NCBI RefSeq assembly: GCF_902167145.1
Contig: NC_050102.1
Coordinates: 5,270,850 to 5,334,849 of the forward strand
Source: Zea mays
Lineage: Eukaryota; Streptophyta; Magnoliopsida; Poales; Poaceae
DNA length: 64,000 nucleotides
Reading direction: 5' to 3'
Part shown: in pieces, positions 35,901-46,320 of the stretch
Numbering within the stretch: position 1 is the first letter of the stretch
Layout of the letters: each line of letters begins with the position of its first letter
Translations under genes and position numbers: made by a program
The notes under the pieces: generated by a model
Told to the model about the DNA's origin: nothing
Databases searched by the model: none
The model's input: the letters and a program-made list of their open reading frames with translations, nothing else

Positions 35901-36216
35901 CGGATTACTCGGTCTGACATACACAGCTAGCTCCAATTACAGGGGCCACAAATCCAGAGCGAAAATTCAAAATTTTCCAAGCACATGCCACCTCACAGCC
36001 AGGGGAACCCTCGTGAGACCCGATCCGGAGGCCAGGCGCCAGCAGCGCCGAGGGGTCGGCGGAGATAGTCGCCACGCGGACACCCAGCGGACAGGCGAGG
36101 AAAGGGCTGGGAGAGACGGCGGCGTACCTGGCGACGGGTGTGGGCGGTGGCGAGGCCGACCTCCCGGGCGGCGGGTCGGGGGCCGCCGCCGCCGAGCTCC
36201 GCACCTCCTCGCGCAT
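29997..36216 (-). CDS. C3HC/Rsm1 zinc-finger nuclear protein, NIPA family (7 exons)
   Basis: Homologues are animal NIPA (ZC3HC1, a nuclear-pore basket and SCF-linked protein), yeast Rsm1 (mRNA export) and plant proteins annotated as C3HC zinc-finger or IAP-like. Minus-strand exons are 36128-36216, 35268-35514, 34389-34512, 32829-33172, 30994-32713, 30401-30642 and 29997-30056; they sum to 2826 nt (941 aa) with continuous phase. The first C3HC domain spans about residues 87-150 (CRPWERGDLLRRLATFKPSTW, then ACARRGW and ECESCGAHL). The second (Rsm1/BIR-like) has HQNNCPW near residue 168 and CNLC near 350. It is completed by HHNDYCPWVN in exon 6, after a long Ser/Asp/Gly-rich disordered insert (about 370-830) with a KRSR basic patch. 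The last 19 residues are basic. Which function the plant protein has is not settled by sequence. Exon 2 has a weak GTTTTT donor. Confidence 0.87.
30151..30204. repeat. 27-bp tandem duplication in intron 6 of the NIPA-like gene
   Basis: Copies at 30151-30177 and 30178-30204 differ at one base. They lie about 95 bp upstream (in gene sense, downstream) of the last exon. Confidence 0.9.
30219..30380 (-). mobile_element. tRNA-derived SINE in the last intron of the NIPA-like gene
   Basis: On the minus strand it begins with an A box (TAGCTGTGTTGGTTAGG), has a B-box-like AATTCGACTCC, a TTTTCTTGAACTGTGTGAGG body and ends in GGTCGAGTTTTTTTTT. Near-identical 11-bp flanks (AACGACGAAGC and AACAATGAAGC) at 30208-30218 and 30381-30391 are probable target duplications. 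Same family as the SINE at 19628. It is in the gene's sense orientation and starts only about 20 bp past the exon 6 donor. Confidence 0.75.
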
Positions 36217-36440
36217 CGCGGCCGCGTTCGCGCCGGGGCGAGTCAAAGGTCCAAGGCTCCAAGCAAGGCCTCGAGGCCGGGCGGGGGCAAGCGCAGGCAG
36301 TGGTGTGGTCTGACTCGATCGGAGAACGAGACGGCCCGCGTGCATTCACATCGGCTGGACTGCACGGGGACGGCCGGACGGCCGGTTACCGTGGGCTCGC
36401 GCCGCTGATTTCCTGTTCCGCCCACGCGGCGGCGGCGCTG
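36217..36440 (-). promoter_or_regulatory. 5' UTR and promoter of the NIPA-like gene
   Basis: A GC- and CpG-rich stretch immediately upstream of the minus-strand ATG, falling to AT-rich DNA by about 36,500. No TATA box was recognised. Confidence 0.45.
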
Positions 36441-37392
36441 ACGAAGGAAACTGGGCCTTATATTCCTTCCCGGAATTCGGGCATTGGGCCTGGGCCAGGG
36501 CCCATGGATTTGGCTGGGTTAATTGTCCATTTTTGGTACAAACAAAGAATACAGCATGACAGCATCACCCGTATGTGACTATGTGAGCAGGCAGTTTCAT
36601 GGCAACCTTTCAGTCTTTCACTTCAGTTCGATAAAACTGAATAAGTAGCCACAAGTAGTAAGACAGCTAGGCGGTTCTCACTTTTGGGCTGGGCTTATAA
36701 AAAGTTAAAGACCTTTCTTAGAAAAAAAAAGTTTAATATTAATAACGGTGCCCAACAAGATTTTGAGAAGGTCATTGATTAGGTACTACGCTTGTTTCAT
36801 TAGGGGCAATTGATAGCCTTTCATAAACTACTACATCCGGTCATAAATATATGATGTTGTTTTTTTTTCTAAACATAACTTATCTAGATATGTAGTCGTG
36901 GTTTTGCTAGATATGTCGATATATCTAGCGCAAAATAATTATGTAACCTAGATTTCAATCCTATCACTAGCCTAGCAAGCTAAATTAAGAAAGTATTCTA
37001 GATAAGCAAAAAATAATATGTGAAAACTTAATTGAGATCGAAACCAAACTTCCATCAACGACTTTGACATTTTTATCGAGGTATTGAGAAATTCATGCAT
37101 GCTTTTATCCTAGTTCTTGTTAGAGCCCCTCGCAAGGACACCGGTAAGGACCAAGCTTTTAGTCGAGTGACTCTATAGATAGACTTAAAGCCTTATCCAC
37201 ATGCAAGTGTCGTATTTACTATCGAGCTTACCACCAAATCACCATGACCCTCGCTCCCCGTGTGCTCGCCCGCATCGCGTCGGTCATGCTAGCTCGAGTT
37301 GACTCCTTGGTCATTGAATGAAGAAGAAAGGCGCCAGAGGAAAAAGGAAGCAAGTGGAAAAGAGCCAGTATATGGGGTTCGGATGGAAGTGA
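36441..37392. other. Intergenic DNA with a possible Stowaway-like fragment
   Basis: About 36826-37000 begins CTACATCCGGTCATAAATAT and contains TCTAGATATGT words, the look of grass CTCCCTCCGT Stowaway MITEs. No gene is recognisable. Confidence 0.4.
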
Positions 37393-37708
37393 GATGTAGT
37401 TATTCCAAACACCTTGACGAACCTCAGCTCCACTAGTGGAGCCGCTCCACGAATCCAAGTGATTTCTAGATCTAGATTCACCTTTTAAGATGATGGAGCC
37501 ATTCCAAACAAGCACTTAATCTAAAAACATTGTTGCGAATAGCATAACAAGATGTAGTTATTCCAAACACCTTGACGAACCTCAGCTCCACTAGTGGAGC
37601 CGCTCCACGAATCCAAGTGATTTCTAGATCTAGATTCACCTTTTAAGATGATGGAGCCATTCCAAACAAGCACTTAATCTAAAAACATTGTTGCGAATAG
37701 CATAACAA
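37393..37708. repeat. 158-bp perfect tandem duplication
   Basis: Copy 1 is 37393-37550 and copy 2 is 37551-37708, with no mismatch found by eye. Each copy contains the palindrome GCTCCACTAGTGGAGC and a TTCCAAACAAGC end typical of MITEs, so a MITE fragment appears to have been duplicated recently. Confidence 0.9.
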
Positions 37709-37801
37709 TATTCTCACTCCACCGTAAGATTCTTCGACATATGGCTCACATATAGACCATGTGAGTTAATCTCTCCATTCTATTTTTTTGGAGAATCAAA
37801 T

Positions 37802-38085
37802 CATTTATGTTTTTGCACCTAGAAATGTTAGAAACCATTTTTAGAGTAATCTCTACAATATATTTGAGTTAATAATCTCTCTTCTATTTTCTACCGCTCA
37901 AGTAACTTATATATGCATTCTCTTCTTTTTAATGGCTCTAGCAAGTAATTATGCTTAACAAATTACATAAAGTAATTTATTTTAATCATTGATGTTTTTG
38001 CATCTAGAAATGTTAGAAACCATTTTTAAAGTAATCTCTACAATAGAGTTAATAATCTCTCTTCTATTTTCTACCTCTAAAGTTT
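37802..38085. repeat. Diverged direct repeat, about 190 bp apart
   Basis: TAGAAATGTTAGAAACCATT followed by AGTAATCTCTACAATA and TAATCTCTCTTCTATTTTC occurs at about 37820-37905 and again at about 38003-38075 in the same orientation. Noncoding. Confidence 0.75.
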
Positions 38086-38165
38086 TTATATGATACATAA
38101 TAGTAAAAAATAGTTCTAATGATGTTAGGACCTCCATTTATAATCTCGCCTTGAGCCCCTCAAAA

Positions 38166-38693
38166 CTCAAGAACGACCCTGAGTTGTAGTAGAGCGCGAG
38201 GCCCATGTCGTCGTGGAGCTCGTAGCCCTTGAGGGTGATATGGTCCTTGGAGATGTTGTACCACTTCTGGATGCAGATCTTCTTAGGGCGTGCCCCCGTC
38301 TGCATCGCCACCAGTTCTTGAGGTCGGGCCAGTGGAGGAGGAGGTGAGCGGGGCTACGACGAAAAAGAGAGGGTGACGGGGGTGGGTGTGTGGAGGCGAG
38401 GAGGTCGGCGACTCACCGAGCAGGGGGCAGGGGCACCACTTCTGGATGTGGATCTTCTCGGGGGGCGCCCTGTCTACCCCGCCACCAGCTTCTTGAGTTT
38501 GGGCCGATGGCGGAGGAGGTGAGCGGGGTGACACGAAAATGGGAGGTTGGCGGTGTGGGTGTGTGGAGGAGAGGAGGCCAACGATTCGCTGAGCAGGGGC
38601 AGGGGCAAGGGCACCACTTCTCGATGCGGATCTTCTCGGGACACGTCCCTGCTTACACCGCCACCGGCTTCTTGAGGCCAGGTCGGTGGCCGC
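38166..38693 (-). pseudogene. Rearranged UBL5/HUB1-like gene fragment
   Basis: On the minus strand 38280 down to 38166 encodes [18 protein letters not shown] and then [17 protein letters not shown]. This is the C-terminal half of the ubiquitin-like splicing modifier UBL5/HUB1 (family form PEKIVIQKWYTIYKDHITLK...MGLELYYN). One base is missing in the LKKLVA codons (CTCAAGAACTGGTGGC), causing a frameshift, and the terminal stop is lost. Two further copies of just the LKKLVA...KIxIQKW segment with adjoining noncoding sequence lie upstream, near 38430-38510 and 38600-38690, in the same orientation with about 150-170 bp spacing. The N terminus is absent, so this is a nonfunctional, partly triplicated fragment, perhaps transposon-captured. 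Confidence 0.75.
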
Positions 38694-39157
38694 TAGAGAT
38701 GGCAATGGGACTCGATCCCCAATTCCCCGCAGGGAATCCTTCCATTAGAGGATGGAGAAGTTTCTTCCCCACGAGGGTGTAACGGGGAAAAATTCTTCCC
38801 CGACGGGTAAAACGGGGACGAGTTCTCCATCCCTATTCCCCGCGGGGACCCATTAAACTTACACGTGACGATGTTTTCATGTAATAGTTAATCATAAAAA
38901 TAAATAATTATCTTGTCAAGTGATCACTCACTATACTAATATGTTTATTTTGATGTACATATAATGATTTCTTACATCTGATAATGTGTATAAGTGATAA
39001 TGTTTTGCATTAATAACATATGAAGTATGTCCTAATTATAATTTAAGTTGGGACGGGATCTCCGACGGGAATTTATCCCGCGGGAATTTTTTTTTCCGTC
39101 ATGGGAACGGACATGGGAGCTAAAATCCCGACGGGGAATTCCCCATTGCCATCCCTA
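38694..39157. mobile_element. MITE-like element with TAGRGATGGCAATGGG inverted ends
   Basis: The left end is TAGAGATGGCAATGGGA and the right end, inverted, TAGGGATGGCAATGGGGAA. Subterminal arms are rich in CCCCG/CGGGG. The 464-bp element is noncoding. A second copy lacking its left end lies at 40020-40416 as part of a larger duplication. Confidence 0.75.
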
Positions 39158-41136
39158 GTGGTGGTAGAGGCGTCCACCAGGCCATCCGCCATCACCGTGC
39201 CCCGGTCCATCTTCAGCGATCTCGGCCCTGTGGAACCCTAGGGAGCGTGCAACAGTGTGAACATTGTGGGGAACAGATAACAACACTCAGGGAACCCTAG
39301 GGAGAGTGGTGAGCGCCGGTGATGGAACCTCACGATTGGGGCTGGTGCGAGACATGAGAGTGGAGGGAGAGGTGGGTGGACGGTCGGAGGCAGAAGGAGG
39401 CTAGGCTAGGGTTGGCGAAGGTGTGGGGAGCGAGTGGAGAGAATGGAGCGGACACACAAAGAGAGGCTAGTTGTTGCGTCGTGGGGGAGAGAGGGGGCCC
39501 ACGTGTCAGCGTCCGTACGAAGTGCAGAAAATGACAGGAGGCAACCTACCCCTTACCGAAGAAGTAGTAGAGATTTTATCAGACTTATCTTAAAACTATC
39601 CAAATTTATATATAATAAACGATAACATTTATGATATCAAATATATAATGTTAGATTTTTTAATTAATTATATCTTTATAGTATACATATTTGATGTGTT
39701 GAATCTTTATATATTTTCTCTACAATATTTATCAAAATTTAAGATATTTCTACTCTTCAAGGAAGTTAGAACGTTATAACTTGAAATAGTTTGCAAATCA
39801 AGTAATTACATTATTTTTAATTCATATTTACGTAGTTCCTTTTTTTATTTTGTCTGGAATTATCCTCTAGGCTCTAGCTAGCGAGATAGCAAGTTCGTCA
39901 GCAACGGGCAACTCACGACCACGTGCAAAACTGCACAAACGAAAGAAAATCCGACAACCTTACTTTGCTGAAAACTCTGCACAATCTTCATTCACATTAT
40001 CCAGCATACTTTAGTCTGAAATTCTTCCCCGACGGCTAAATGGGGATGGGTTTTCCATCCTCGTTCCTCGCGGGGACCCATTAAACTTACAAGTGACGAC
40101 GTTTTCATGTAATAGTTAATCATAAAAATAAATAATTATCTTGTCAAGTGATTACTAATTGTACAAATGTGTTTATTTTGATGTACACATAATGATTTCT
40201 TATATCTGACAATGTGTATAAGTGACAATGTTTTGCATTAATAACATATGAAGTATGTCCTAATTGTAATTTAAGTTGGGACGGGGATCTCCGACAGGGA
40301 TTTATCCGCGGGGAAATTGTTTTCGTCACGGAAACAGGCATGGGAGAAAACCCAACGAGGAAATCCCCATTGCCATCCCTAGAAAATCCCCATTGCCATC
40401 CCTAGTGTCTGCGGAGGCATCCACTAGGCCATCTGCCATCACCGCGCTCTAGTCCATCTCCGGCGATCTCGACTCTATGGAACCGTAGGGAGCGTGCAAT
40501 GGCGCAAGCGTTGTGGGGAACAGGCAACAACACTTGGGGAACCCTTGGGAGCGTGGTGAGTACCGGTAACAGAACCTCACGGTCAGGGCTGGTGCGAGAC
40601 ATGAGAGTGGAGGGAGAGGTGGGTGGGCGGTCGAAGGCAGAAGGAGGCTAGGCTAGGGTTGGAGTAGGCGTGGGGAGCGAGTGGAGAGAATGGAGTGGCG
40701 CAACTGGCGTACGAAGAGAGACCAGTTGTTGCGTCGTGGGGGAGAGAGGGAGGGCCACGTGTCAGCGACCGAAGAAGTGGTAGAAATTTTATCAGACTTA
40801 AAAATCTTAAAACTATCCAAATTTATATAATAAATCCATAACATCTATGATATCAAATAAATAATGTTAATTATATCTTTATAGTATACATATTTGATGT
40901 GTTGGATCTTTATATTTTTCTCTACAAAATTTATCAGACTTTAAGATATTTCTACTCGTATTTTGAATTCATATTTATCCTCTAGGCTCTAGCTAGCAAG
41001 ATAGCAAGTTCGTCAGCAACGGGCAACTCTCCACCACGTGCAACACTGCACAAACGAAAGAAAATCCGACAACCTTACTTTGCTGAAAACTCTGCACATT
41101 CTTCATTCACATTATCCAGCATACTTTAGTCAGAAA
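38791..41136. repeat. Tandem duplication of about 1.2 kb next to the CIPK23 3' end
   Basis: Unit A is 38791-40019 and unit B is 40020-41136, in the same order and orientation. Each contains the right part of the MITE, a GC-rich block (GGAGCGTGCAA, GAACCTCACG, GGGAGCGAGTGGAGAGAATGG), an AT-rich block (AAACTATCCAAATTTATAT) and a distal block (AGCAAGTTCGTCAGCAACGG to CCAGCATACTTTAGTC). Many substitutions and small indels separate the copies, and B lacks about 100 bp, so the event is not recent. Unit B ends about 120 bp below the CIPK23 stop codon. Confidence 0.85.
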
Positions 41137-41258
41137 GCACCTTAGACAAAAACAAAACATCCAAACAAACAGGAAGCAGTCACAGGCTCAGTTCCCGCCA
41201 GGCTCCCTGATGACTAGTTATCTGCAGCGCTACTTCTAAAACTTGGTTGCAGACCCCA
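41137..41258 (-). other. CIPK23 proximal 3' UTR
   Basis: The 122 bp between the stop codon and the duplicated block are unique in the window and presumably 3' UTR. The UTR may extend into duplication unit B. Confidence 0.4.
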
Positions 41259-44200
41259 TCACGGGGACCTCCTTTGCCGCGCCTCGTCGCCTTCCACGAT
41301 GCCGCTCTCCGGCTTCCACATCACGTCCTTCAGTCCATTTGAGATGTTGTGGTAGAACTGCGGCGAAACACACCCAATACCATGACAGAATCAGTTTGTT
41401 TCGTCCGTTCATTCGTAGCGTAGCGTGGCTCCAACAGAGCGTTAAACATCACAGTATGAATAATGAAACTACAAGTTCAATCACCACATATACCTTGTGG
41501 AATTCAAGGGTGTCGCCGTTGGACTTGCGCAGCTCAACCATGTACAGGGAAGGCGTGACCTCGAAAACCTTCAGGCATCAGGTAGTTTTTTTCTTTCGTT
41601 TCAGTCTAAAGCACAGAGGCGCCAAGAACAGCACAACAGACCATGCAGGAAGTCTAGGCACAACCAGGAAGCTGTACCTCTGTTGCAATGGCCAGCTGAC
41701 CTTTCCTTCCAGGGTTCTCCCCTTGCAGCTTCAGCTGATGATTCAGACAGTGCTTGTCAGGGCAAAAATGCTAAGATGGAATGGAACTATGAAAACAAGG
41801 TGCTGCATCCCTAATTCTGTGATCCTTAACTTCCACTACCTTATAGTTGCGCTTCTGAACGTTGAAGCCCATGGGTCCCGCTGCTGCTTCGATCTTCGAC
41901 AGTATCTCATTTGCAGGAAGCCTTGACGCAAACCTTGTTTCTCGCTTAACAGAACCCTAGTAACACAGAGGCATTGCAGGGCATTCAGTTAGGCAAAGGT
42001 TATCGTGGTTGGTTGCAGTCTAGTGGATTTCATTTCTTTATCATCCGAAGTTCAGGGCCATCGGTTAACTTAAGGTCATGAACATACCGTTTGCTTCTCG
42101 AAGAGCGTCCCGAGATTGAGGCCCTGAGACGTAGAGATTAACTCGAAAGCGTTCATCACTGATGGTCTTTCTTCTCTCCTCTCAACAACAAGCTGTGCTG
42201 GCTCCTGCATTGAAAGCAACTTTTTTTTTAACTTGCCCATGCAATGAGTTGTGAGATAATACAGAAATATGAACTGTATGGTGCAAAAAGCTTACCCCGG
42301 ATTCATCGAAGATGGAGTTCACGTCATCCAGATTAACATCTGCTGTTTCAAATCTGGGAGGCTGATACCCCTTCTTGAACCACTCGTTGTTAATGAGCTC
42401 TGCAATAGTTATTCTCTGCACAGGCCACAAAACGATGGCACACAGTTAGTATACCTACAGAGATGCTGAACAGAATGGATTAAAAATGATGGTTATGTAC
42501 GAACAGCAGAACTCACATTGTTAGCATTAGGATCAAGTATCTTCTTGATGAGCTTCTTTGCGCTTGTGGAGAACCAGGACGGGCAACTGAAATCCGCTTT
42601 GAAGATCTGCATGAAAAATCAGACCAAGTGTCAAGCAACCATTAAGGGAAAAAAGAAGGAAAGCCTTGCGCTTCTTGAGCTCTTGTCATGGTAGAGACTG
42701 TCAAACCTTCTTGTAGAGCGACATCAGGTTCGAATCTTCAAATGGGAGGTACCCCGCCATGAGGACAAAGAGAATCACTCCACATGACCACAGATCAGCC
42801 TTAGCTCCATCATAGCCCTTATTGTTTATAACCTGTAGACGCAAGAGCACTGGACAATGAGAACAAGATACTTCACTGAGTGGGAATAAGAACGTAATTA
42901 AAAGCGTAGCCGTGGTCAGCACCTCGGGAGCAACATAGTTGGGAGTTCCACAGGTTGTGTGCAGCAGACCATCCTCCTGCACGTTAACAAAAGGGTATTG
43001 AAAAACCATCAGCTGATTAGAAAATGTTCCATTTGTTAGGTTCAGGCACAGACTGTTTCACGGCATTAGTATTTTTTTTATGCGCATGTTTATCCAAAAA
43101 AGAGAGGGGGGGGGGGGGGGGGGGGGAGTTTACTTACTCGGACTTGTTGAGATAGTGCGCTCAGTCCAAAATCCGAAACCTTGAGCGTGCCGCTAGCATC
43201 AAGCAGGAGATTTTCAGGCTGAAAGAAAGAAAGGGGAAAACACACACACACACAGAGAGATCAAACACAGTTTCCTGCTGAACCTGCACGCTTGTCCATA
43301 TAAAACTGATTGGTAAGCAGTACTACTCACCTTGAGATCGCGGTGGTAGACGCCTCGGCTATGGCAGTAATCGACAGCGTTGATCAGCTGCTGGAAGTAC
43401 TTCCTTGCGTCATCCTCTTTCAGCCTTCCACGCGAGGCCTAGTCCACAGGGCGGGCGCAAATTCATTCATCACATGCTAGGAGAGGAGCTGAGTGCAGTG
43501 ATTCGGACAAGGGTGATAGAGGACATGACGCTCACGATTTTGTCGAAGAGTTCGCCACCGGTGACGAGCTCCATGACGATGTATATCTTTGTCTTGCTGG
43601 CCATCACCTTCACGATCACGAGAGGGGAGCACATAAATGGGCAGACAGACACGCACAGGAGTGGACAGGGACGCGAGAGAGGGGGACAAAAGGTAGAAGT
43701 CGTCGAGCAACAGACAATCAGTGGTACTTAGAAAGCGTAGTTCTCTCTTTTTGAAAAGATCGGCCAAAGGCATAGTTTGGTGTGGTCCAACGTTTATCAT
43801 CAATCAGTTCGTTGCCGATTCAGAGAACTATATTTATCTCTTAATGGGAGGAAGAACAGATCATTCAGATTAGGGTCATTTTGTGTATAGTTTCAGGTTG
43901 CACAAGCCTGAAAAAAAACCCTTTTTTTTACTCTGCTCTCGTATATAGTTTCCATCTGTCCATCAGCTCGTACACAGGATTAATGCAGGGAAAAACGCAT
44001 ACCTCATACATCCGGATGACGTTGGGGTGCCTGATGAGCTTCATGGTCGAGATCTCTCGCTTGATCTGCAGAAAAAAACAACAACAGCGCGAGCGCGTCA
44101 AGAAAATCATCAACTGGCCTGGCCCGGACTGGGACGACAAGGCTGACCGTCCCAACCAAACAGCGACGCACACGTTCCAACGGAAGGCGGGCGAGACGAC

Positions 44201-44633
44201 GACGAAACGAGACGCCCGTGGTCGCCCGTCTGCTACCGTCAAAGCTCGCCGCCGACCGTATTAACTCTTACCGGTGGTCCAGCGATGTGGCGCGTTCCCA
44301 CTTAATTTTCAGACAACCGATTTGATTTTTCCGCACGGTGGCGGCTCTAGAAAAAAAGTTTTTTTTCCTTTTCTGAAAGAAGACAAATTCGGACGCAACG
44401 CGACTTGCTTAACAGCGAAGAGAAGTGCGCCCGTGTGTATGATGTGGAGTGACGGAAAGGAGCGTGGATTTAAGTTTCGCCGGACTTGCAGAGGTGTTTT
44501 CCGTCCGAAGATCCATAAAAATCAACAGGGGTGATGAAAAGCACGTGATGAACAGGAAAAAAGACGCGAGAGCGCACGTCGCCTGTTACAACTCATTGAA
44601 CGAGTGATGGTCCATGAATGGAGGAGCAAACGC

Positions 44634-44682
<49 letters not shown>

Positions 44683-45057
44683 ATTTTGTCCTGGCTCTAA
44701 ATTCTAGTCTCTGATAAGAAAACAATAGAGAGTTTCTTCGTCCTGGCTCTAATTTTCTTGAGAGGAGAAAAGAAGGAACTGAATGGAACAGGAAACACGT
44801 AACGGAGCAGGAACAGAGGACGGGGGAGACCGAGACAGGGGATGGATGGGATGGGATGGGACGGCATGGCATGTCATGCTTTTTACCTGGGCGATCATCT
44901 TGTGCTTGAGGACCTTCTCCTTGTCGAGGATCTTGATGGCGACATTCTCTCCGGTCTCGACGTTCCTGGCGAACTTGACCTTGGCGAAGGTGCCTTCGCC
45001 GAGGGTCCGGCCGAGCTCGTACCGCCCCACGCGGGTCCGGCCCACGGATGCGCTCAT
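41259..45057 (-). CDS. CIPK23: CBL-interacting protein kinase CIPK23 (14 exons)
   Basis: A SnRK3-type Ser/Thr kinase recruited to membranes by CBL calcium sensors; CIPK23 phosphorylates K+ and nitrate transporters such as AKT1 and NRT1.1. Minus-strand exons: 44887-45057, 44003-44065, 43536-43607, 43331-43438, 43138-43218, 42923-42976, 42707-42832, 42517-42606, 42296-42415, 42088-42204, 41840-41956, 41678-41734, 41494-41568, 41259-41357. All are multiples of three, totalling 1350 nt, 449 aa. The glycine loop is [12 protein letters not shown], with catalytic Lys42 (VAIK), HRDLKPEN (Asp136), DFG (154-156), an activation loop with [13 protein letters not shown] and APE at 181-183. The FISL/NAF motif [14 protein letters not shown] starts at residue 313 and binds CBLs; a PPI-type segment ([14 protein letters not shown]) follows. 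The C terminus DEARQRRSP closely resembles rice CIPK23 from memory. The paralogue number is less certain than the family. Confidence 0.92.
43106..43126. repeat. G21 homopolymer (C-run in sense) just inside CIPK23 intron 5
   Basis: An uninterrupted G tract on the plus strand, that is, C21 in the transcript, beginning 11 nt after the GTAAGT donor at 43137. Length polymorphism is likely. Confidence 0.95.
44636..44678. repeat. (GA)n microsatellite, CIPK23 intron 1
   Basis: About 43 bp of uninterrupted GA on the plus strand (CT in the sense of the gene) lie in the 821-bp first intron. Confidence 0.95.
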
Positions 45058-45660
45058 CTTCCGGTCTGTCTGTCTGTCTTTCTCCCCGGGCTCCGGCCTG
45101 TGGAATCGGCGAAAAAGGCGGCGCCTTTGCGGGTCGGAAGAAGGCCTGCGCGGATTTTGTCTGCCGGTGCGCGTGGCGGCGGAGGGCCTAAGACCTCTTC
45201 TTGTCGCAGGGTCTCCACTGGACGAATATCTCCCGGTGCTCCTCGCCTTGCTGCCGCTGCCGCATCAGGCCTCGCTCTGCTCGCTCACTGGTGTGTCAGT
45301 GCGGCCGCTGCGCGCTGCGGCATGGGACGGGGTCGGCCGGAGAGGCAGGGGCGAGAGGGTAATGGTGGCGATGGTGGTGGTGGGTCGGGCTGGTAGCGGA
45401 GACGAGGAGGAGACGGGGGCTGGGTATCTATAGGCGAGGAGGAGGAGGAGGAGTCGGGTTGGCCGGTTGGGACTGGAGGATCGGGGAGAGGAAAGTGCGG
45501 TCGCGTCGCGTGACGAACGATGGTGGCGGGGCGGACCAGTCGACGAGACGGCAGGCGCGGCGTGTCTTGACGTGTGGCGCCTTCCGCGAGCCTTCTCCTC
45601 TGCTCGCCCCCTCATTTACCGCGACCTGGTGGCTAATGCTAATGGTATACTAGTAGGACT
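45058..45660 (-). promoter_or_regulatory. CIPK23 5' UTR and promoter
   Basis: GC-rich sequence upstream of the ATG, with GTCTGTCTGTCT repeats just before it and a GGAGGAGGAGGAG tract at about 45438-45451. On the minus strand CCTATAGATACCC near 45424-45436 is a plausible TATA region, about 370 bp upstream of the ATG. Promoter assignment is inferred. Confidence 0.45.
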
Positions 45661-45769
45661 GCATTTTACTTATTTTATATTTATACAGAAAAGAGTCATG
45701 TGTGTAATTAGTTGCTGTTTAGGGTATGTACAAGTACAACTCATACAAATGACCAATATCATAAAGTAT

Positions 45770-46320
45770 CTAAGCAGGTCTGGATCTGAGAAATTTGAGG
45801 CTCAGTGCCAAATCTAAAACACTGTAATCTATATTTTTTTTATTAAAAACAGTACAAACAATCTACAAGTTACAGTAATTTATATTATAATAGAATATCT
45901 AAAGAAACATATCTATTTTATCTGAATAACATCGTTCTTTTGGTGGATTTTAAAGAAAATTTTATACAATATGCTTATATTCGATCTTCTCTAACGCTTT
46001 ACTCTCGAGTATTATTGTATCTAAATAATACGTTTTTTTGTGTCATAGTAGAACACAAATATGAATTTAGTAGTTTTAATTTATAGAACTTTGTTCACAC
46101 GGACAAACCTGTTAAGATCCCATAGAGATTCATTTATTGGTGCAGCACTCAGTAGTTCCACTTCAGCGCAACAGCATGGTATGGAGAAAATATATGCTAA
46201 ATATTAATGTGTTGTAAAAAATCATAAAACTAGAATATATCTGCTAAGTTTTGGGGCCCTCAATTTTTGGAGGCCCTGTGCGAGCGCACGGCTTGCACAT
46301 GCCTAGGTCCGGCCCTGTAT
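45770..46320. mobile_element. Degenerate transposon with GGGCCGGCCCTG-type ends
   Basis: The right end (GGCCCTGTGCGAGCGCAC...CTAGGTCCGGCCCTG) approximately mirrors the left end (AGGTCTGGATCTGAGAAATTTGAGGC). The interior is AT-rich and noncoding. Class is uncertain. Confidence 0.4.

Noticed and set aside
38283..38782. Frames of 130-140 codons around the UBL5-like fragment
   Set aside because: They combine repeated UBL5 pieces and GC-rich flank out of frame; no complete UBL5 start or frame is present.
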